Shown here: positions 1 through 5,823 of the stretch, piece by piece
Numbering within the stretch: the stretch's first letter is position 1
How the letters are laid out: each line of letters begins with the position of its first letter
Source of the DNA: Acidimicrobiia bacterium
Lineage (GTDB): Bacteria; Actinomycetota; Acidimicrobiia; Acidimicrobiales; Ilumatobacteraceae
DNA: 5,823 nucleotides
NCBI GenBank assembly: GCA_013811855.1
Contig: JACCUL010000229.1
Coordinates: 1 to 5,823, forward strand
Direction of reading: 5' to 3'
Notes under the pieces: model-generated
Database searches by the model: none
What the model saw: the letters and a program-made list of their open reading frames with translations, nothing else
Told to the model about the DNA's origin: nothing
Position numbers and translations under genes: made by a program

Positions 1-353
1 ACGCCGACCTGCTGGCCATGGTCGCCGCCATGCTCGACCCGATCGTCGTGGACGACGACACGCTGGCGTTCGACGCGATCCGCGAGGTCGGCCCCGGCGG
101 CCACTTCTTCGGCGTCGAGCACACGCAATCGCGGTTCCGCACCGAGTTCTACCGACCGCTGATCTCCGACTGGCGCAACTACGAGACGTGGGAGGAGGCC
201 GGTCGACCGGACGCCGCCAGCAAGGCCACCGCGTTGGCCCGCAGGTACCTCGACATCTACGAGCCACCGGCCATGGACGACGCCGTCCGCGAGGAGCTCG
301 ACGACTTCGTCGCCCGCCGCACCGCCGAGGGCGGCGTCCCGACGGATTTCTGA
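1..353 (+). CDS. MttB-family trimethylamine/betaine methyltransferase, C-terminal part
   Basis: Only the last 116 codons are present (reading frame from base 3, stop TGA at 351-353); the gene begins left of the window. The visible protein carries the conserved C-terminal block of the MttB family: VGPGGHFFGVEHTQSRFRTE, then FYRPLISDWRNYETWEEAG, then a helical tail ending in a DDFVARR stretch. Family members transfer a methyl group from trimethylamine, glycine betaine, proline betaine, carnitine or a similar amine to a corrinoid protein in the cytoplasm. Which substrate applies cannot be told from this end. The pyrrolysine position of archaeal MttB lies further upstream, so the fragment does not show whether this is a pyrrolysine or a non-pyrrolysine member; in an actinobacterium the latter is far more likely. 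No corrinoid-protein gene is in the window. It is followed after 22 bases by an N-methylglycine dehydrogenase-type gene, which fits a shared demethylation pathway. Family is confident, substrate is not. Confidence 0.85.
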   Translation, partial: ADLLAMVAAMLDPIVVDDDTLAFDAIREVGPGGHFFGVEHTQSRFRTEFYRPLISDWRNYETWEEAGRPDAASKATALARRYLDIYEPPAMDDAVREELDDFVARRTAEGGVPTDF

Positions 354-375
354 GAGGGAGAAAGGTCCCGCAGGC

Positions 376-2823
376 GTGAAGTCATCAGCGCAGGTCGTCG
401 TCATCGGCGGCGGGGTCGTCGGAGCGTCGGTGCTCTTCCACCTGACCGAGGCCGGGTGGACCGACGTGGTGCTCGTCGAACGCAAGGAGCTGACCGCCGG
501 GTCGACGTGGCACTCGGCCGGGGGCATGCACACGCTCAACGGTGATCCCAACGTCTCCAAGCTGCAGCAGTACACGATCGAGCTGTACCAGCAGATCGAG
601 GCCCGCTCCGGCCAGAACTGCTCGATCCACCTGCCCGGCGGGCTGATGCTGGCCGACGACCGGGAGCGCCTCGACTGGTTGCGCATGGCCCAGGCCCGCG
701 GCCGCTACCTCGGCATGGACCTGGAGATCGTCTCGGCCGCCGAGGCCAAGGCGCTGTTCCCGATGATGGAGGAGCAGCATTTCGTCGGCGCGCTGTTCGA
801 CCCCGTCGAGGGCCACCTCGACCCGACGGGGGTCACGAACGCCTACGCCATCTGCGCCCGCCAGAAGGGCGCCGAGGTCTACCGCCACACGTGGGTCAAG
901 GACCTGCGCCAGCGGACCGACGGTACGTGGGACGTCGTCACCGACAAGGGCGACATCCACGCCGAGCACATCGTCAACGCCGGCGGGCTGTGGGCGCGCG
1001 AGGTCGGCCGGATGGTCGGGCTGGAGCTGCCCGTGCTCGGCATGGAGCACATGTACCTCGTCACCGAGGACATGGCCGAGGTGGCCGAGCACAACGCCGC
1101 CGCCGGCCAGGAGATGCCCATGGCGCTCGACTTCGCCGGCGAGATCTACATTCGCCAGGAGGGTGGCGGGATGCTGCTCGGCACGTACGAGCAGGCCTGC
1201 GTGCCGTGGCAGCCGACGCAGGCCCCGTGGAGCTTCGACATGGAGCTGCTGCCGCCCGACCTCGACCGCATCGCCCCGTCGCTGGAGATCGCTTTCAAGC
1301 ACTACCCGGCGATGGCGACAGCCGGGATCAAGCGGATCATCAACGGGCCGTTCACGTTCGCCCCCGACGGCAACCCGCTCGTCGGGCCGGTGCGCGGGCT
1401 GCGCAACTGCTGGGTGGCCTGCGCCGTGATGGCCGGGCTGTCGCAGGGCGGCGGCGTCGGGCTGGCGCTGGCCAACTGGATGACGACGGGCGATCCACAG
1501 CTCGACGTCTGGGGCATGGACGTCGCCCGCTACGGCGACTGGGCGACGCTGGCCTACACGAACGCCAAGGTGCGGGAGAACTACAGCCGCCGGTTCCGCA
1601 TCACGTTCCCCAACGAGGAGCTGCCCGCCGGGCGGCCGCTGCACACGACGCCGATCTACGACCGACTGACCGAGCACAACGCGGTGTGGGGCGCCGGGTT
1701 CGGGCTGGAACACCCCCTGTGGTTCCAACGGCCGGGTGAGGAACCGATCGAGGACGTCACGTTCCGCCGCTCCAACGCCTTCCCGGTCGTCGCTGATGAG
1801 TGCCGGGCCGTACGCGAGCGGGTCGGGCTGACCGAGGCGTCGAACTTCGCCAAGTACCGCGTCACCGGCGACGGCGCCGCCGACTGGCTCCAGGGGCTGT
1901 TCACGAACCGGCTGCCCAAGGTCGGGCGCATCGCGTTGACGGCGATGCTCAACCCGGACGGGCGGATCGTCGGCGAGTTCTCCGTGGCCCGCGTCGGCGC
2001 CGACGACTTCTTCCTGTTCGGCTCGCAGGCCGCCGAGGTCCACCACTCCCGGTGGTTCCTGGCCCACCTTCCCGACGGCTCACCGATCCGGTTCGAGGTC
2101 CTGGCGCTGTCGCTCGTCGGGCTCTCGGTCGCCGGTCCGCGCGCCCGCGACGTCCTGCAGTCGGTGACCGCCGAGTCGCTGACGACGGAGGACTTCCCGT
2201 TCATGACGTTCCGCCACATCGACATCGGGATGTTCCCGGCGTGGGTCGGCCGGATGACCTACACCGGCGACCTCGGCTACGAGATCTGGGTCGCACCCGA
2301 GCATCAGCGGGCATTGTTCGACCTACTCTGGCGGGCCGGCCAACCGCACGGCGTGGCGCTGTATGGGTTCCGGGCGCTGATGTCGATGCGCATGGAGAAG
2401 ATGTTCGGCACCTGGTTCCGGGAATACCGGCCGATCTACACGCCGCTCGAGGCAGGGATGGACCGGTACCTGAAGTTCGACCACGACTTCATCGGGCGCC
2501 AGGCCGTGGAAGCCGAGATGGCGCGGGGCCGGGAGCGGGCGATCGTCTACCTCCAGGTCGACCCCGATCCGGACGAGCCGGCCGACGTCATCGGCGACGA
2601 GCCGATCTGGCACGGCCGCGCCGACGACGCGTCGGTCGTCGGCTGGGTGACGTCCGGCGCGTACGCCCACCACTCGGGGGTGTCGCTGGCGCTCGGGTAC
2701 GTGCCCGCGGCGCTGGCCCGGCCGGGCGCCGAGTTCGAAGTCGAGATCATCGGGCGCCGCCGCCCGGCCCGCCTGCTGACCGAACCCGTCCTCGACCCCG
2801 AGGGCCTGCGGATGCGCACCTAG
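376..2823 (+). CDS. FAD-dependent dimethylglycine/sarcosine dehydrogenase-type oxidoreductase with GcvT domain
   Basis: This is a complete 815-residue protein, near the usual 810-860 for the family. It starts at GTG 376; the purine-rich GGGAGAAAGG at 356-365 is a well-placed ribosome-binding site. Residues 7-16 form the FAD-binding Rossmann motif (VVVIGGGVVG), with E35 closing the second strand. GSTWHSAGG at 42-50 is the family's flavinylation motif, so H46 is the probable covalent FAD attachment site. GHLDP at 146-150 and NGPFTFAPDGNPLVGP at 323-338 belong to the oxidase fold. Residues about 376-450 match the linker (FAO_M) domain (FPNEELPAGRPLHTTPIYDR). About 455-705 is the GcvT folate-binding domain, with TYTGDLGYEIW at 628-638 and FIGRQA at 705-710, and about 715-805 the GcvT C-terminal barrel. 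Known relatives oxidise dimethylglycine or sarcosine and pass the methyl carbon to tetrahydrofolate as 5,10-methylene-THF; mitochondrial members use ETF, some bacterial ones use oxygen. The exact substrate and acceptor here are inferred only. At the THF site the usual GcvT Asp-Asp pair is Gly533-Glu534. Confidence 0.9.
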   Translation: MKSSAQVVVIGGGVVGASVLFHLTEAGWTDVVLVERKELTAGSTWHSAGGMHTLNGDPNVSKLQQYTIELYQQIEARSGQNCSIHLPGGLMLADDRERLDWLRMAQARGRYLGMDLEIVSAAEAKALFPMMEEQHFVGALFDPVEGHLDPTGVTNAYAICARQKGAEVYRHTWVKDLRQRTDGTWDVVTDKGDIHAEHIVNAGGLWAREVGRMVGLELPVLGMEHMYLVTEDMAEVAEHNAAAGQEMPMALDFAGEIYIRQEGGGMLLGTYEQACVPWQPTQAPWSFDMELLPPDLDRIAPSLEIAFKHYPAMATAGIKRIINGPFTFAPDGNPLVGPVRGLRNCWVACAVMAGLSQGGGVGLALANWMTTGDPQLDVWGMDVARYGDWATLAYTNAKVRENYSRRFRITFPNEELPAGRPLHTTPIYDRLTEHNAVWGAGFGLEHPLWFQRPGEEPIEDVTFRRSNAFPVVADECRAVRERVGLTEASNFAKYRVTGDGAADWLQGLFTNRLPKVGRIALTAMLNPDGRIVGEFSVARVGADDFFLFGSQAAEVHHSRWFLAHLPDGSPIRFEVLALSLVGLSVAGPRARDVLQSVTAESLTTEDFPFMTFRHIDIGMFPAWVGRMTYTGDLGYEIWVAPEHQRALFDLLWRAGQPHGVALYGFRALMSMRMEKMFGTWFREYRPIYTPLEAGMDRYLKFDHDFIGRQAVEAEMARGRERAIVYLQVDPDPDEPADVIGDEPIWHGRADDASVVGWVTSGAYAHHSGVSLALGYVPAALARPGAEFEVEIIGRRRPARLLTEPVLDPEGLRMRT

Positions 2824-2831
2824 GGATCCCC

Positions 2832-3491
2832 GTGGGACGGCTGCCCGACCTCGAACGGCGGACCGAGCTGTTGGACGGTGTCGTCGGCTACCTGGCCGAG
2901 CACGGGCTGGCCGACGTGTCGCTGCGGCCGATGGCCGCCGCCCTCGGGGTGAGCGTGAACGGGCTGATCCACCACTTCGGCCCGAAGGACGACATCGTCG
3001 TGGCCGCGCTGCGGCGGGCCAACGACGTGCAGACCGAGGTGCTCGAGCGTTGGTTGGCTCGCAACCCCAACCTCTCGCAGGCCGACGTGCTGCGCCGGTG
3101 GTGGCGATGGATCAACTCGTCGCCGGGCAACCTGGCCATCGTCCGCCTGGGCATCGAGGCCGCCGCGCTGGAGGCGACGTCGAGTGGCCTGCCCGGGGTG
3201 GTGCGGTCCGAGCAGATCGGGCTGTGGCGCACCAACGTCGAGCAGCGCCTGATCGCCGAGGGGATCCCCCTGGAGCACGCCCGGGTCGAAGCCTCGCTCG
3301 TCAAGGCCATGTTCACCGGGCTGGTGATCGACCTGCTGGCCACCGGCGAGCGCCGCCGCCTGAGCCGGGCGCTGGAGCTGGCGCTGTCGCGTCTGGAGCA
3401 GATGGTGTGGGCACGGGCCGGGTTGTCCGACCCCGCCATCCCCGCCGCCACGAGGATCCGCGCGTCCCCGTCAGGCGAGGCCAGCCGATAG
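2832..3491 (+). CDS. TetR-family transcriptional regulator
   Basis: This 219-residue protein has the usual TetR length. The open frame extends far upstream, but only as a shadow of the dehydrogenase gene; the real start is taken as GTG 2832, eight bases after the dehydrogenase stop, with AGGGA at 2822-2826 overlapping that stop as ribosome-binding site. Helices 1-3 of the DNA-binding domain are clear: RRTELLDGVVGYLAEHGL (9-26), then SLRPMAAALGVSVNGLIHHF (30-49), followed by GPKDDIV. LIHHFGPKDD corresponds to the hallmark LYHHFxSKxxL motif. The rest, about 60-205, is a helical ligand-binding domain with no similarity that I can tie to a ligand, and the last 15 residues look unstructured. As last gene of the operon it may be co-transcribed with the dehydrogenase and repress or autoregulate demethylation genes, with an amine or a pathway intermediate as inducer; that is inference. 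Its stop is only 14 bases from the stop of the convergent small gene, with no obvious terminator between them. Confidence 0.85.
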   Translation: MGRLPDLERRTELLDGVVGYLAEHGLADVSLRPMAAALGVSVNGLIHHFGPKDDIVVAALRRANDVQTEVLERWLARNPNLSQADVLRRWWRWINSSPGNLAIVRLGIEAAALEATSSGLPGVVRSEQIGLWRTNVEQRLIAEGIPLEHARVEASLVKAMFTGLVIDLLATGERRRLSRALELALSRLEQMVWARAGLSDPAIPAATRIRASPSGEASR

Positions 3492-3505
3492 ACGGGCCTC
3501 GGCGT

Positions 3506-3679
3506 TCAGCGATCGACGACGACGAGGTCGTGGCCGATGGCCATCGCCCAGCCGGTGTCGTCGAAGGCGACGGGGAACGCCCACCCGTCCCGACGATCGA
3601 TGCGCGTCAAGTGGTGGCGCTGTCCGTGGTCGTCGACGATGTCTCCGGCTCGGAGCTCGTCGGCGTGGATCGTGGTCAT
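3506..3679 (-). CDS. Small conserved-looking hypothetical protein, 57 residues
   Basis: ATG at 3679-3677 opens a 57-residue frame ending in TGA (3508-3506). The start is supported by an unusually strong Shine-Dalgarno tract, GGAGGGAGGAG at 3694-3684, and by codons ending mostly in G or C. The protein starts MTTIHADELRAGDIVDDHGQ and continues with a basic-polar stretch RHHLTRIDRRDG, then WAFPVAFDDTGWAMAIGHDL and a VVVDR end. Alternating hydrophobic strands, turns at AGD, DHG, RRDGW and DDTGW, and no signal peptide or membrane segment suggest a small beta-barrel (SH3/KOW-like) cytoplasmic protein. The resemblance of ADELRAGDIV to the opening strand of such barrels is impressionistic. I do not recognise a function. 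The longer frame on the same strand that overlaps it (3776-3471) encodes an arginine-rich product typical of a shadow. The gene lies 178 bases downstream of the P450 on the same strand and faces the tetR stop at 14 bases. It could be independent of the P450 operon. Confidence 0.72.
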   Translation of the reverse strand: MTTIHADELRAGDIVDDHGQRHHLTRIDRRDGWAFPVAFDDTGWAMAIGHDLVVVDR

Positions 3680-3683
3680 CGGT

Positions 3684-3694
3684 CTCCTCCCTCC
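3684..3694 (-). promoter_or_regulatory. Strong Shine-Dalgarno sequence of the 57-residue gene
   Basis: Read on the minus strand, GGAGGGAGGAG ends four bases before the ATG at 3679. It contains two overlapping anti-16S matches (GGAGG with 10-base spacing and AGGAG with 4-base spacing), stronger than the sites of the other genes here. It decides the start of the small gene and suggests efficient translation. Confidence 0.75.
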
Positions 3695-3815
3695 GCTGAG
3701 AGCAGCTGAGCTTTCGTCTGACGATCCAGACCCCGATGCGGTTGCATTGATACCAGTTCGTTCCTACGTCGCACACGGATGCTCGGTTCGCGCTCGGACC
3801 CGTTCTGTTGTGGCC

Positions 3816-3837
3816 AATCGACCGGAAACGGTCGGTT
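3816..3837. repeat. Inverted repeat: hairpin or regulator operator
   Basis: The plus strand reads AATCGACCG, GAAA, CGGTCGGTT. The inner CGACCG/CGGTCG arms (3819-3824 and 3829-3834) pair perfectly. A further T-G wobble and two A-T pairs extend the stem to nine pairs in plus-strand RNA, closed by a GNRA-type GAAA tetraloop; in minus-strand RNA the wobble becomes an A-C mismatch. The inner repeat begins 24 bases past the P450 stop, so it could act as a weak terminator of the minus-strand operon, although no T-run follows on either strand. The 22-bp near-palindrome with a short spacer is also the size and shape of many TetR-family operators, and a TetR-type gene lies about 330 bases away. The sequence does not settle which role is right. 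Confidence 0.5.
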
Positions 3838-3857
3838 CCAACGAGCAGTTCGCTCCG

Positions 3858-5087
3858 TCAGCCCCAGCGGACCGGGAGGCGGGCCGGTTTGCGGAAGACG
3901 AGGCCCGTCGGCGCCGGGGCGTCGGTGCTCAGCCGGAGGTCCGGGAGCGCCAGCAGCGCCCGCACGGCGGTGACGACCTCGAGGCGGGCCAGGTCCATGC
4001 CGACGCAGACGTGCGGGCCGGAGGCGAAGGCCAGGTGGCGGCGAGCGTTCGGCCGGCGCACGTCGAAGCGGTCGGGATCGGCGAACTCGGCCGGGTCGCG
4101 GTTGGCGCCGGCCAACGACACGGTCACCGGCGCCCCGGCCGGGATCGAGGCCCCGCCGAGCTCGAGGTCGCGAGTGGCGTACCGGTCGACGACGGCCGCC
4201 GCCGGTTCCATCCGCAGTGACTCCTCCACGGCGACGGCGACCAGTGCCGGGTCGGCGACGACCTCGGCCAACTGCTCGGGCCACGAGAGCAGGTGCCACA
4301 CCGCGTTGAGCAGCATCCCCTCGGTGGTCTCGATCCCGCCGAACATCACGACGGCGGCGTTGGACACCACCTCGTCAGCCGACAGACCTCCGTGTCCCGA
4401 TGCGTCGGCCAGCAGCGAGTCACCGGCGTCGAGGTGATCGCGCAATGTCGCGCCGAGGTCGGCCATGGCCTCGGCGCCACCCGCGGTGACCGGCTCGCCC
4501 GACGCCACGCCCGTCACCGAGCCGACGATCTCGCGGTACCACCCGAGCAATCGCCCGACGACGAGTGGATCGGCGCCGTCGAGCCCGAGGCTGTCGGCGA
4601 CCACCGCCGCCGACAACGGACCGGCCAGGGCCGGCAGCAGGTCGATCTCGAGGTCCGGCCCGACATCGACGATGTCCCCGACGAGGCGGCCGACCACCGC
4701 GTCGACGGATCTCCCGAACCGCTCGGTGACCTGTCGCGGCCGGAACGGCGCCACGAAGGGCGTCCGGTGGCGGGCGTGCTCGCGGCCGTCGAGCGACAGC
4801 ATGCTCGGCCCGACGACCTGCGCCGTCGAGAAGCGCGGGTCGTCGACCGTGAACGTCGCCGGGTCGCGCAGCACCTCGATCGCCGCCGACCGGCTCGTCA
4901 CGAGGAACGAGCGCAGCGCCGGCACCCACGCCACCGGCGACGTGGCCCGCAACCGGGCCAGGTGCGGATGGGGGTCGCCGCTCAGGTCGTCGATGCTCGG
5001 CGCCGATCCGCTCACCGATGCGAGCGACGGAGCGCCAGCGGAGGAGCGGCTACCGACGGCCTGCGTGGCCGGGGAACGCGGCAGCAC
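3858..5087 (-). CDS. Cytochrome P450
   Basis: A complete 409-residue soluble bacterial P450 with all signatures: C-helix EHARHR (H104 and R108, heme propionate contacts), I-helix oxygen-activation motif GGIETT (250-255), K-helix ExxR (E289 to R292), and heme loop FASGPHVCVG (354-363) with C361 as the proximal thiolate ligand. Members are mono-oxygenases using O2 and two electrons, usually from a ferredoxin and its reductase, neither of which is in the window. The start GTG 5087 is favoured because AAGGA (5101-5097) sits nine bases upstream; an internal GTG at codon 25 has no such site. The first 30 residues are rich in Ser, Ala and Pro and probably disordered. The gene begins two bases after the stop of the flavoprotein gene, so translation is probably coupled and the two proteins likely serve one pathway. 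Oxidative N-demethylation or hydroxylation of an N-methylated compound is an inference from context; the substrate and CYP subfamily are not identifiable here. Confidence 0.93.
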   Translation of the reverse strand: MLPRSPATQAVGSRSSAGAPSLASVSGSAPSIDDLSGDPHPHLARLRATSPVAWVPALRSFLVTSRSAAIEVLRDPATFTVDDPRFSTAQVVGPSMLSLDGREHARHRTPFVAPFRPRQVTERFGRSVDAVVGRLVGDIVDVGPDLEIDLLPALAGPLSAAVVADSLGLDGADPLVVGRLLGWYREIVGSVTGVASGEPVTAGGAEAMADLGATLRDHLDAGDSLLADASGHGGLSADEVVSNAAVVMFGGIETTEGMLLNAVWHLLSWPEQLAEVVADPALVAVAVEESLRMEPAAAVVDRYATRDLELGGASIPAGAPVTVSLAGANRDPAEFADPDRFDVRRPNARRHLAFASGPHVCVGMDLARLEVVTAVRALLALPDLRLSTDAPAPTGLVFRKPARLPVRWG

Positions 5088-5089
5088 GG

Positions 5090-5823
5090 CTACAGATCCT
5101 TGACGAGGCGCAGCGCGTCGTAGACGGCGGCGTGGATGTTGCGGCCGGCGACGCAGTCGCCGATCCGGAAGAGCTGGAACGCACCGTCCAGGTTGCGCAC
5201 GAGTTCCTGCGGACGGCCCTCCATCAGCGCGCCGTAGTCGACGGCGCCGAGGTTGGACGAGCTCGCCTTCAGCTCCCGGTAGAGGTCGTCGGTGACGACC
5301 GTCCCGTTGTCGACGATCACGGCGTCGACGTGGCGCACGGCCCGATGGGCGGTGTGGTCGCTACCGAGCTCGACGCACAGCCGTCCGGCCTCCGGGCGAA
5401 CGGCTCGTACCCGTTGGTTCAGCGTGATCCGGGTGTCGGTCTCGTTGAACGCCCTGGCGTACGGCACGTGGTTCATGCCGCCGACCTCGACGCCGAGCAT
5501 CCGCTCCGGCGTGACGATCTCCAGGCGGGCGCCCGAGCGGGCGATCAGCTCGGCCGCCGACATCGCCGAGTGGGTGCCGTTGTCGTCGAACAGCAGGACG
5601 TCGCCGGTCGGCGTGACGTCGCCGCCGAGCACGTCCCAGCTCGTCGCGACCTGCTCGGCGCCGGCTTCGAGCTCGGGGGTCTGCGGCAGCCCGCCGGTGG
5701 CGACGATGACGACATCAGGCTCCAGGGCGTCGACATCGGCCGCCTCGACGAGCACGTCGCACCGGACCTCGACGCCCAGCCGCCCGAGCTCGGCCACCCG
5801 CCACTCGACGATCCCCATCAGGT
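5090..5823 (-). CDS. NADH:flavin oxidoreductase, DgcA/StcD-like N-methyl amine demethylase, C-terminal part
   Basis: The gene enters from the right edge; 243 C-terminal residues are visible, ending at TAG 5092-5090. The first ATG in the window (5818) is internal, since the frame is open to the edge. The fragment is the dinucleotide-binding half of the trimethylamine dehydrogenase/2,4-dienoyl-CoA reductase group: DVVIVATGGLPQTPE closes one nucleotide-binding segment, DVLLFDDNGTHSAMSAAELI forms the second Rossmann strand-turn-helix, and FRIGDCVAGRNIHAAVYDAL is the conserved C-terminal flavin-contacting motif. In full-length relatives (about 650-700 residues) an FMN barrel and a 4Fe-4S cluster precede this part; both would lie outside the window. 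The phrases DDNGTHSAM, ITPERM-like VTPERM and GGMNHVPYARAF resemble dimethylglycine demethylase DgcA and N-methylproline demethylase StcD as I remember them, so removal of an N-methyl group from a betaine-derived amine is likely. Other dehydrogenases of this group remain possible. It is followed after two bases by the P450. Confidence 0.8.
   Translation of the reverse strand, partial: LMGIVEWRVAELGRLGVEVRCDVLVEAADVDALEPDVVIVATGGLPQTPELEAGAEQVATSWDVLGGDVTPTGDVLLFDDNGTHSAMSAAELIARSGARLEIVTPERMLGVEVGGMNHVPYARAFNETDTRITLNQRVRAVRPEAGRLCVELGSDHTAHRAVRHVDAVIVDNGTVVTDDLYRELKASSSNLGAVDYGALMEGRPQELVRNLDGAFQLFRIGDCVAGRNIHAAVYDALRLVKDL
5097..5101 (-). promoter_or_regulatory. Ribosome-binding site of the P450, inside the preceding gene
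   Basis: AAGGA on the minus strand lies within the last codons of the flavoprotein gene, nine bases before GTG 5087. It selects this start over the later internal GTG and supports translational coupling of the two genes. Confidence 0.6.

Larger units (their letters stand above)
3680..3857. other. Intergenic spacer between P450 and the small gene
   Basis: This 178-base gap is the only sizeable non-coding stretch and is visibly richer in A and T than its surroundings, notably around 3738-3770 (minus strand GGTATCAATGCAACC). It contains the inverted repeat at 3816-3837 near the P450 end and the small-gene leader at the other end, including two GCTGAG direct repeats at 3695-3710. It probably holds the promoter of the small gene, but I cannot point to a convincing -35/-10 pair: TATCAA in the AT-rich patch could be a -10, yet nothing like a good -35 stands 16-18 bases upstream. 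No tRNA or riboswitch fold is apparent. Confidence 0.5.

Noticed and set aside
199..210. Perfect 12-bp palindrome CCGGTCGACCGG
   Set aside because: It lies inside the MttB-family coding sequence and is fully explained by ordinary Ala-Gly-Arg-Pro codons in GC-rich DNA; no sign of an operator function.
385..2067. Long minus-strand open frame of 560 codons opposite the dehydrogenase gene
   Set aside because: It is antisense to a clearly recognisable enzyme, its product has repeated HPxxD/RRP-type composition without domains, and such frames are common shadows in GC-rich coding DNA.
1800..2831. Upstream extension of the TetR frame inside the dehydrogenase gene
   Set aside because: The translated part is Arg/Pro/Gly-rich and without motifs; the TetR domain begins just after GTG 2832, which has its own ribosome-binding site.
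3492..3505. Possible bidirectional terminator between the convergent stops
   Set aside because: The 14-base gap holds no inverted repeat or T-run; termination, if any, must lie inside the flanking genes or depend on Rho.
3471..3776. 101-codon minus-strand frame overlapping the 57-residue gene
   Set aside because: Its product is dominated by arginine and proline runs, it has no good ribosome-binding site, and the alternative frame has a strong one and normal composition.
3676..4299. 207-codon minus-strand frame over the P450 3' end
   Set aside because: It is on the same strand but out of frame with the P450, Arg/Gly-rich and without any motif; it is a shadow.
4293..5123. Plus-strand frames of 212-276 codons opposite the P450
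   Set aside because: Antisense to a P450 with all signature motifs intact; the compositions are shadow-like.

Overview
The window is uniformly GC-rich DNA whose codons end mostly in G or C and which uses several GTG starts. Together with the gene content, this suggests a high-GC actinobacterium, perhaps an Acidimicrobiia-type aerobe; that taxon is an inference from composition and family resemblance, not a proof. Nearly all of it is coding, in two groups of genes that point at each other and meet near position 3500.

The plus-strand group (1-3491) has three genes. The 3' end of a trimethylamine/betaine methyltransferase (MttB) family gene runs in from the left edge. After 22 bases comes a complete 815-residue FAD-dependent dimethylglycine/sarcosine dehydrogenase-type enzyme with a C-terminal folate-binding GcvT domain. 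After 8 bases comes a 219-residue TetR-type regulator. The tight spacing and ribosome-binding sites suggest one operon.

The minus-strand group (5823-3506) enters from the right edge with the C-terminal 243 residues of an Old Yellow Enzyme/trimethylamine-dehydrogenase-type flavoprotein, which resembles the dimethylglycine (DgcA) and N-methylproline (StcD) demethylases. Two bases later a complete 409-residue cytochrome P450 begins. A 178-base spacer follows. It holds a clean inverted repeat and the leader of a 57-residue protein that has a very strong Shine-Dalgarno sequence and no recognised function.

The common theme is removal of methyl groups from N-methylated amines (glycine betaine, proline betaine or similar osmolytes, with dimethylglycine or sarcosine as later intermediates). 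The MttB relative would start on a quaternary or tertiary amine, and the FAD/GcvT enzyme would pass a methyl carbon to tetrahydrofolate. The flavoprotein, with or without the P450, would act on another N-methyl step. The real substrate cannot be read from the sequence. I see no RNA gene, mobile element, CRISPR array or origin.
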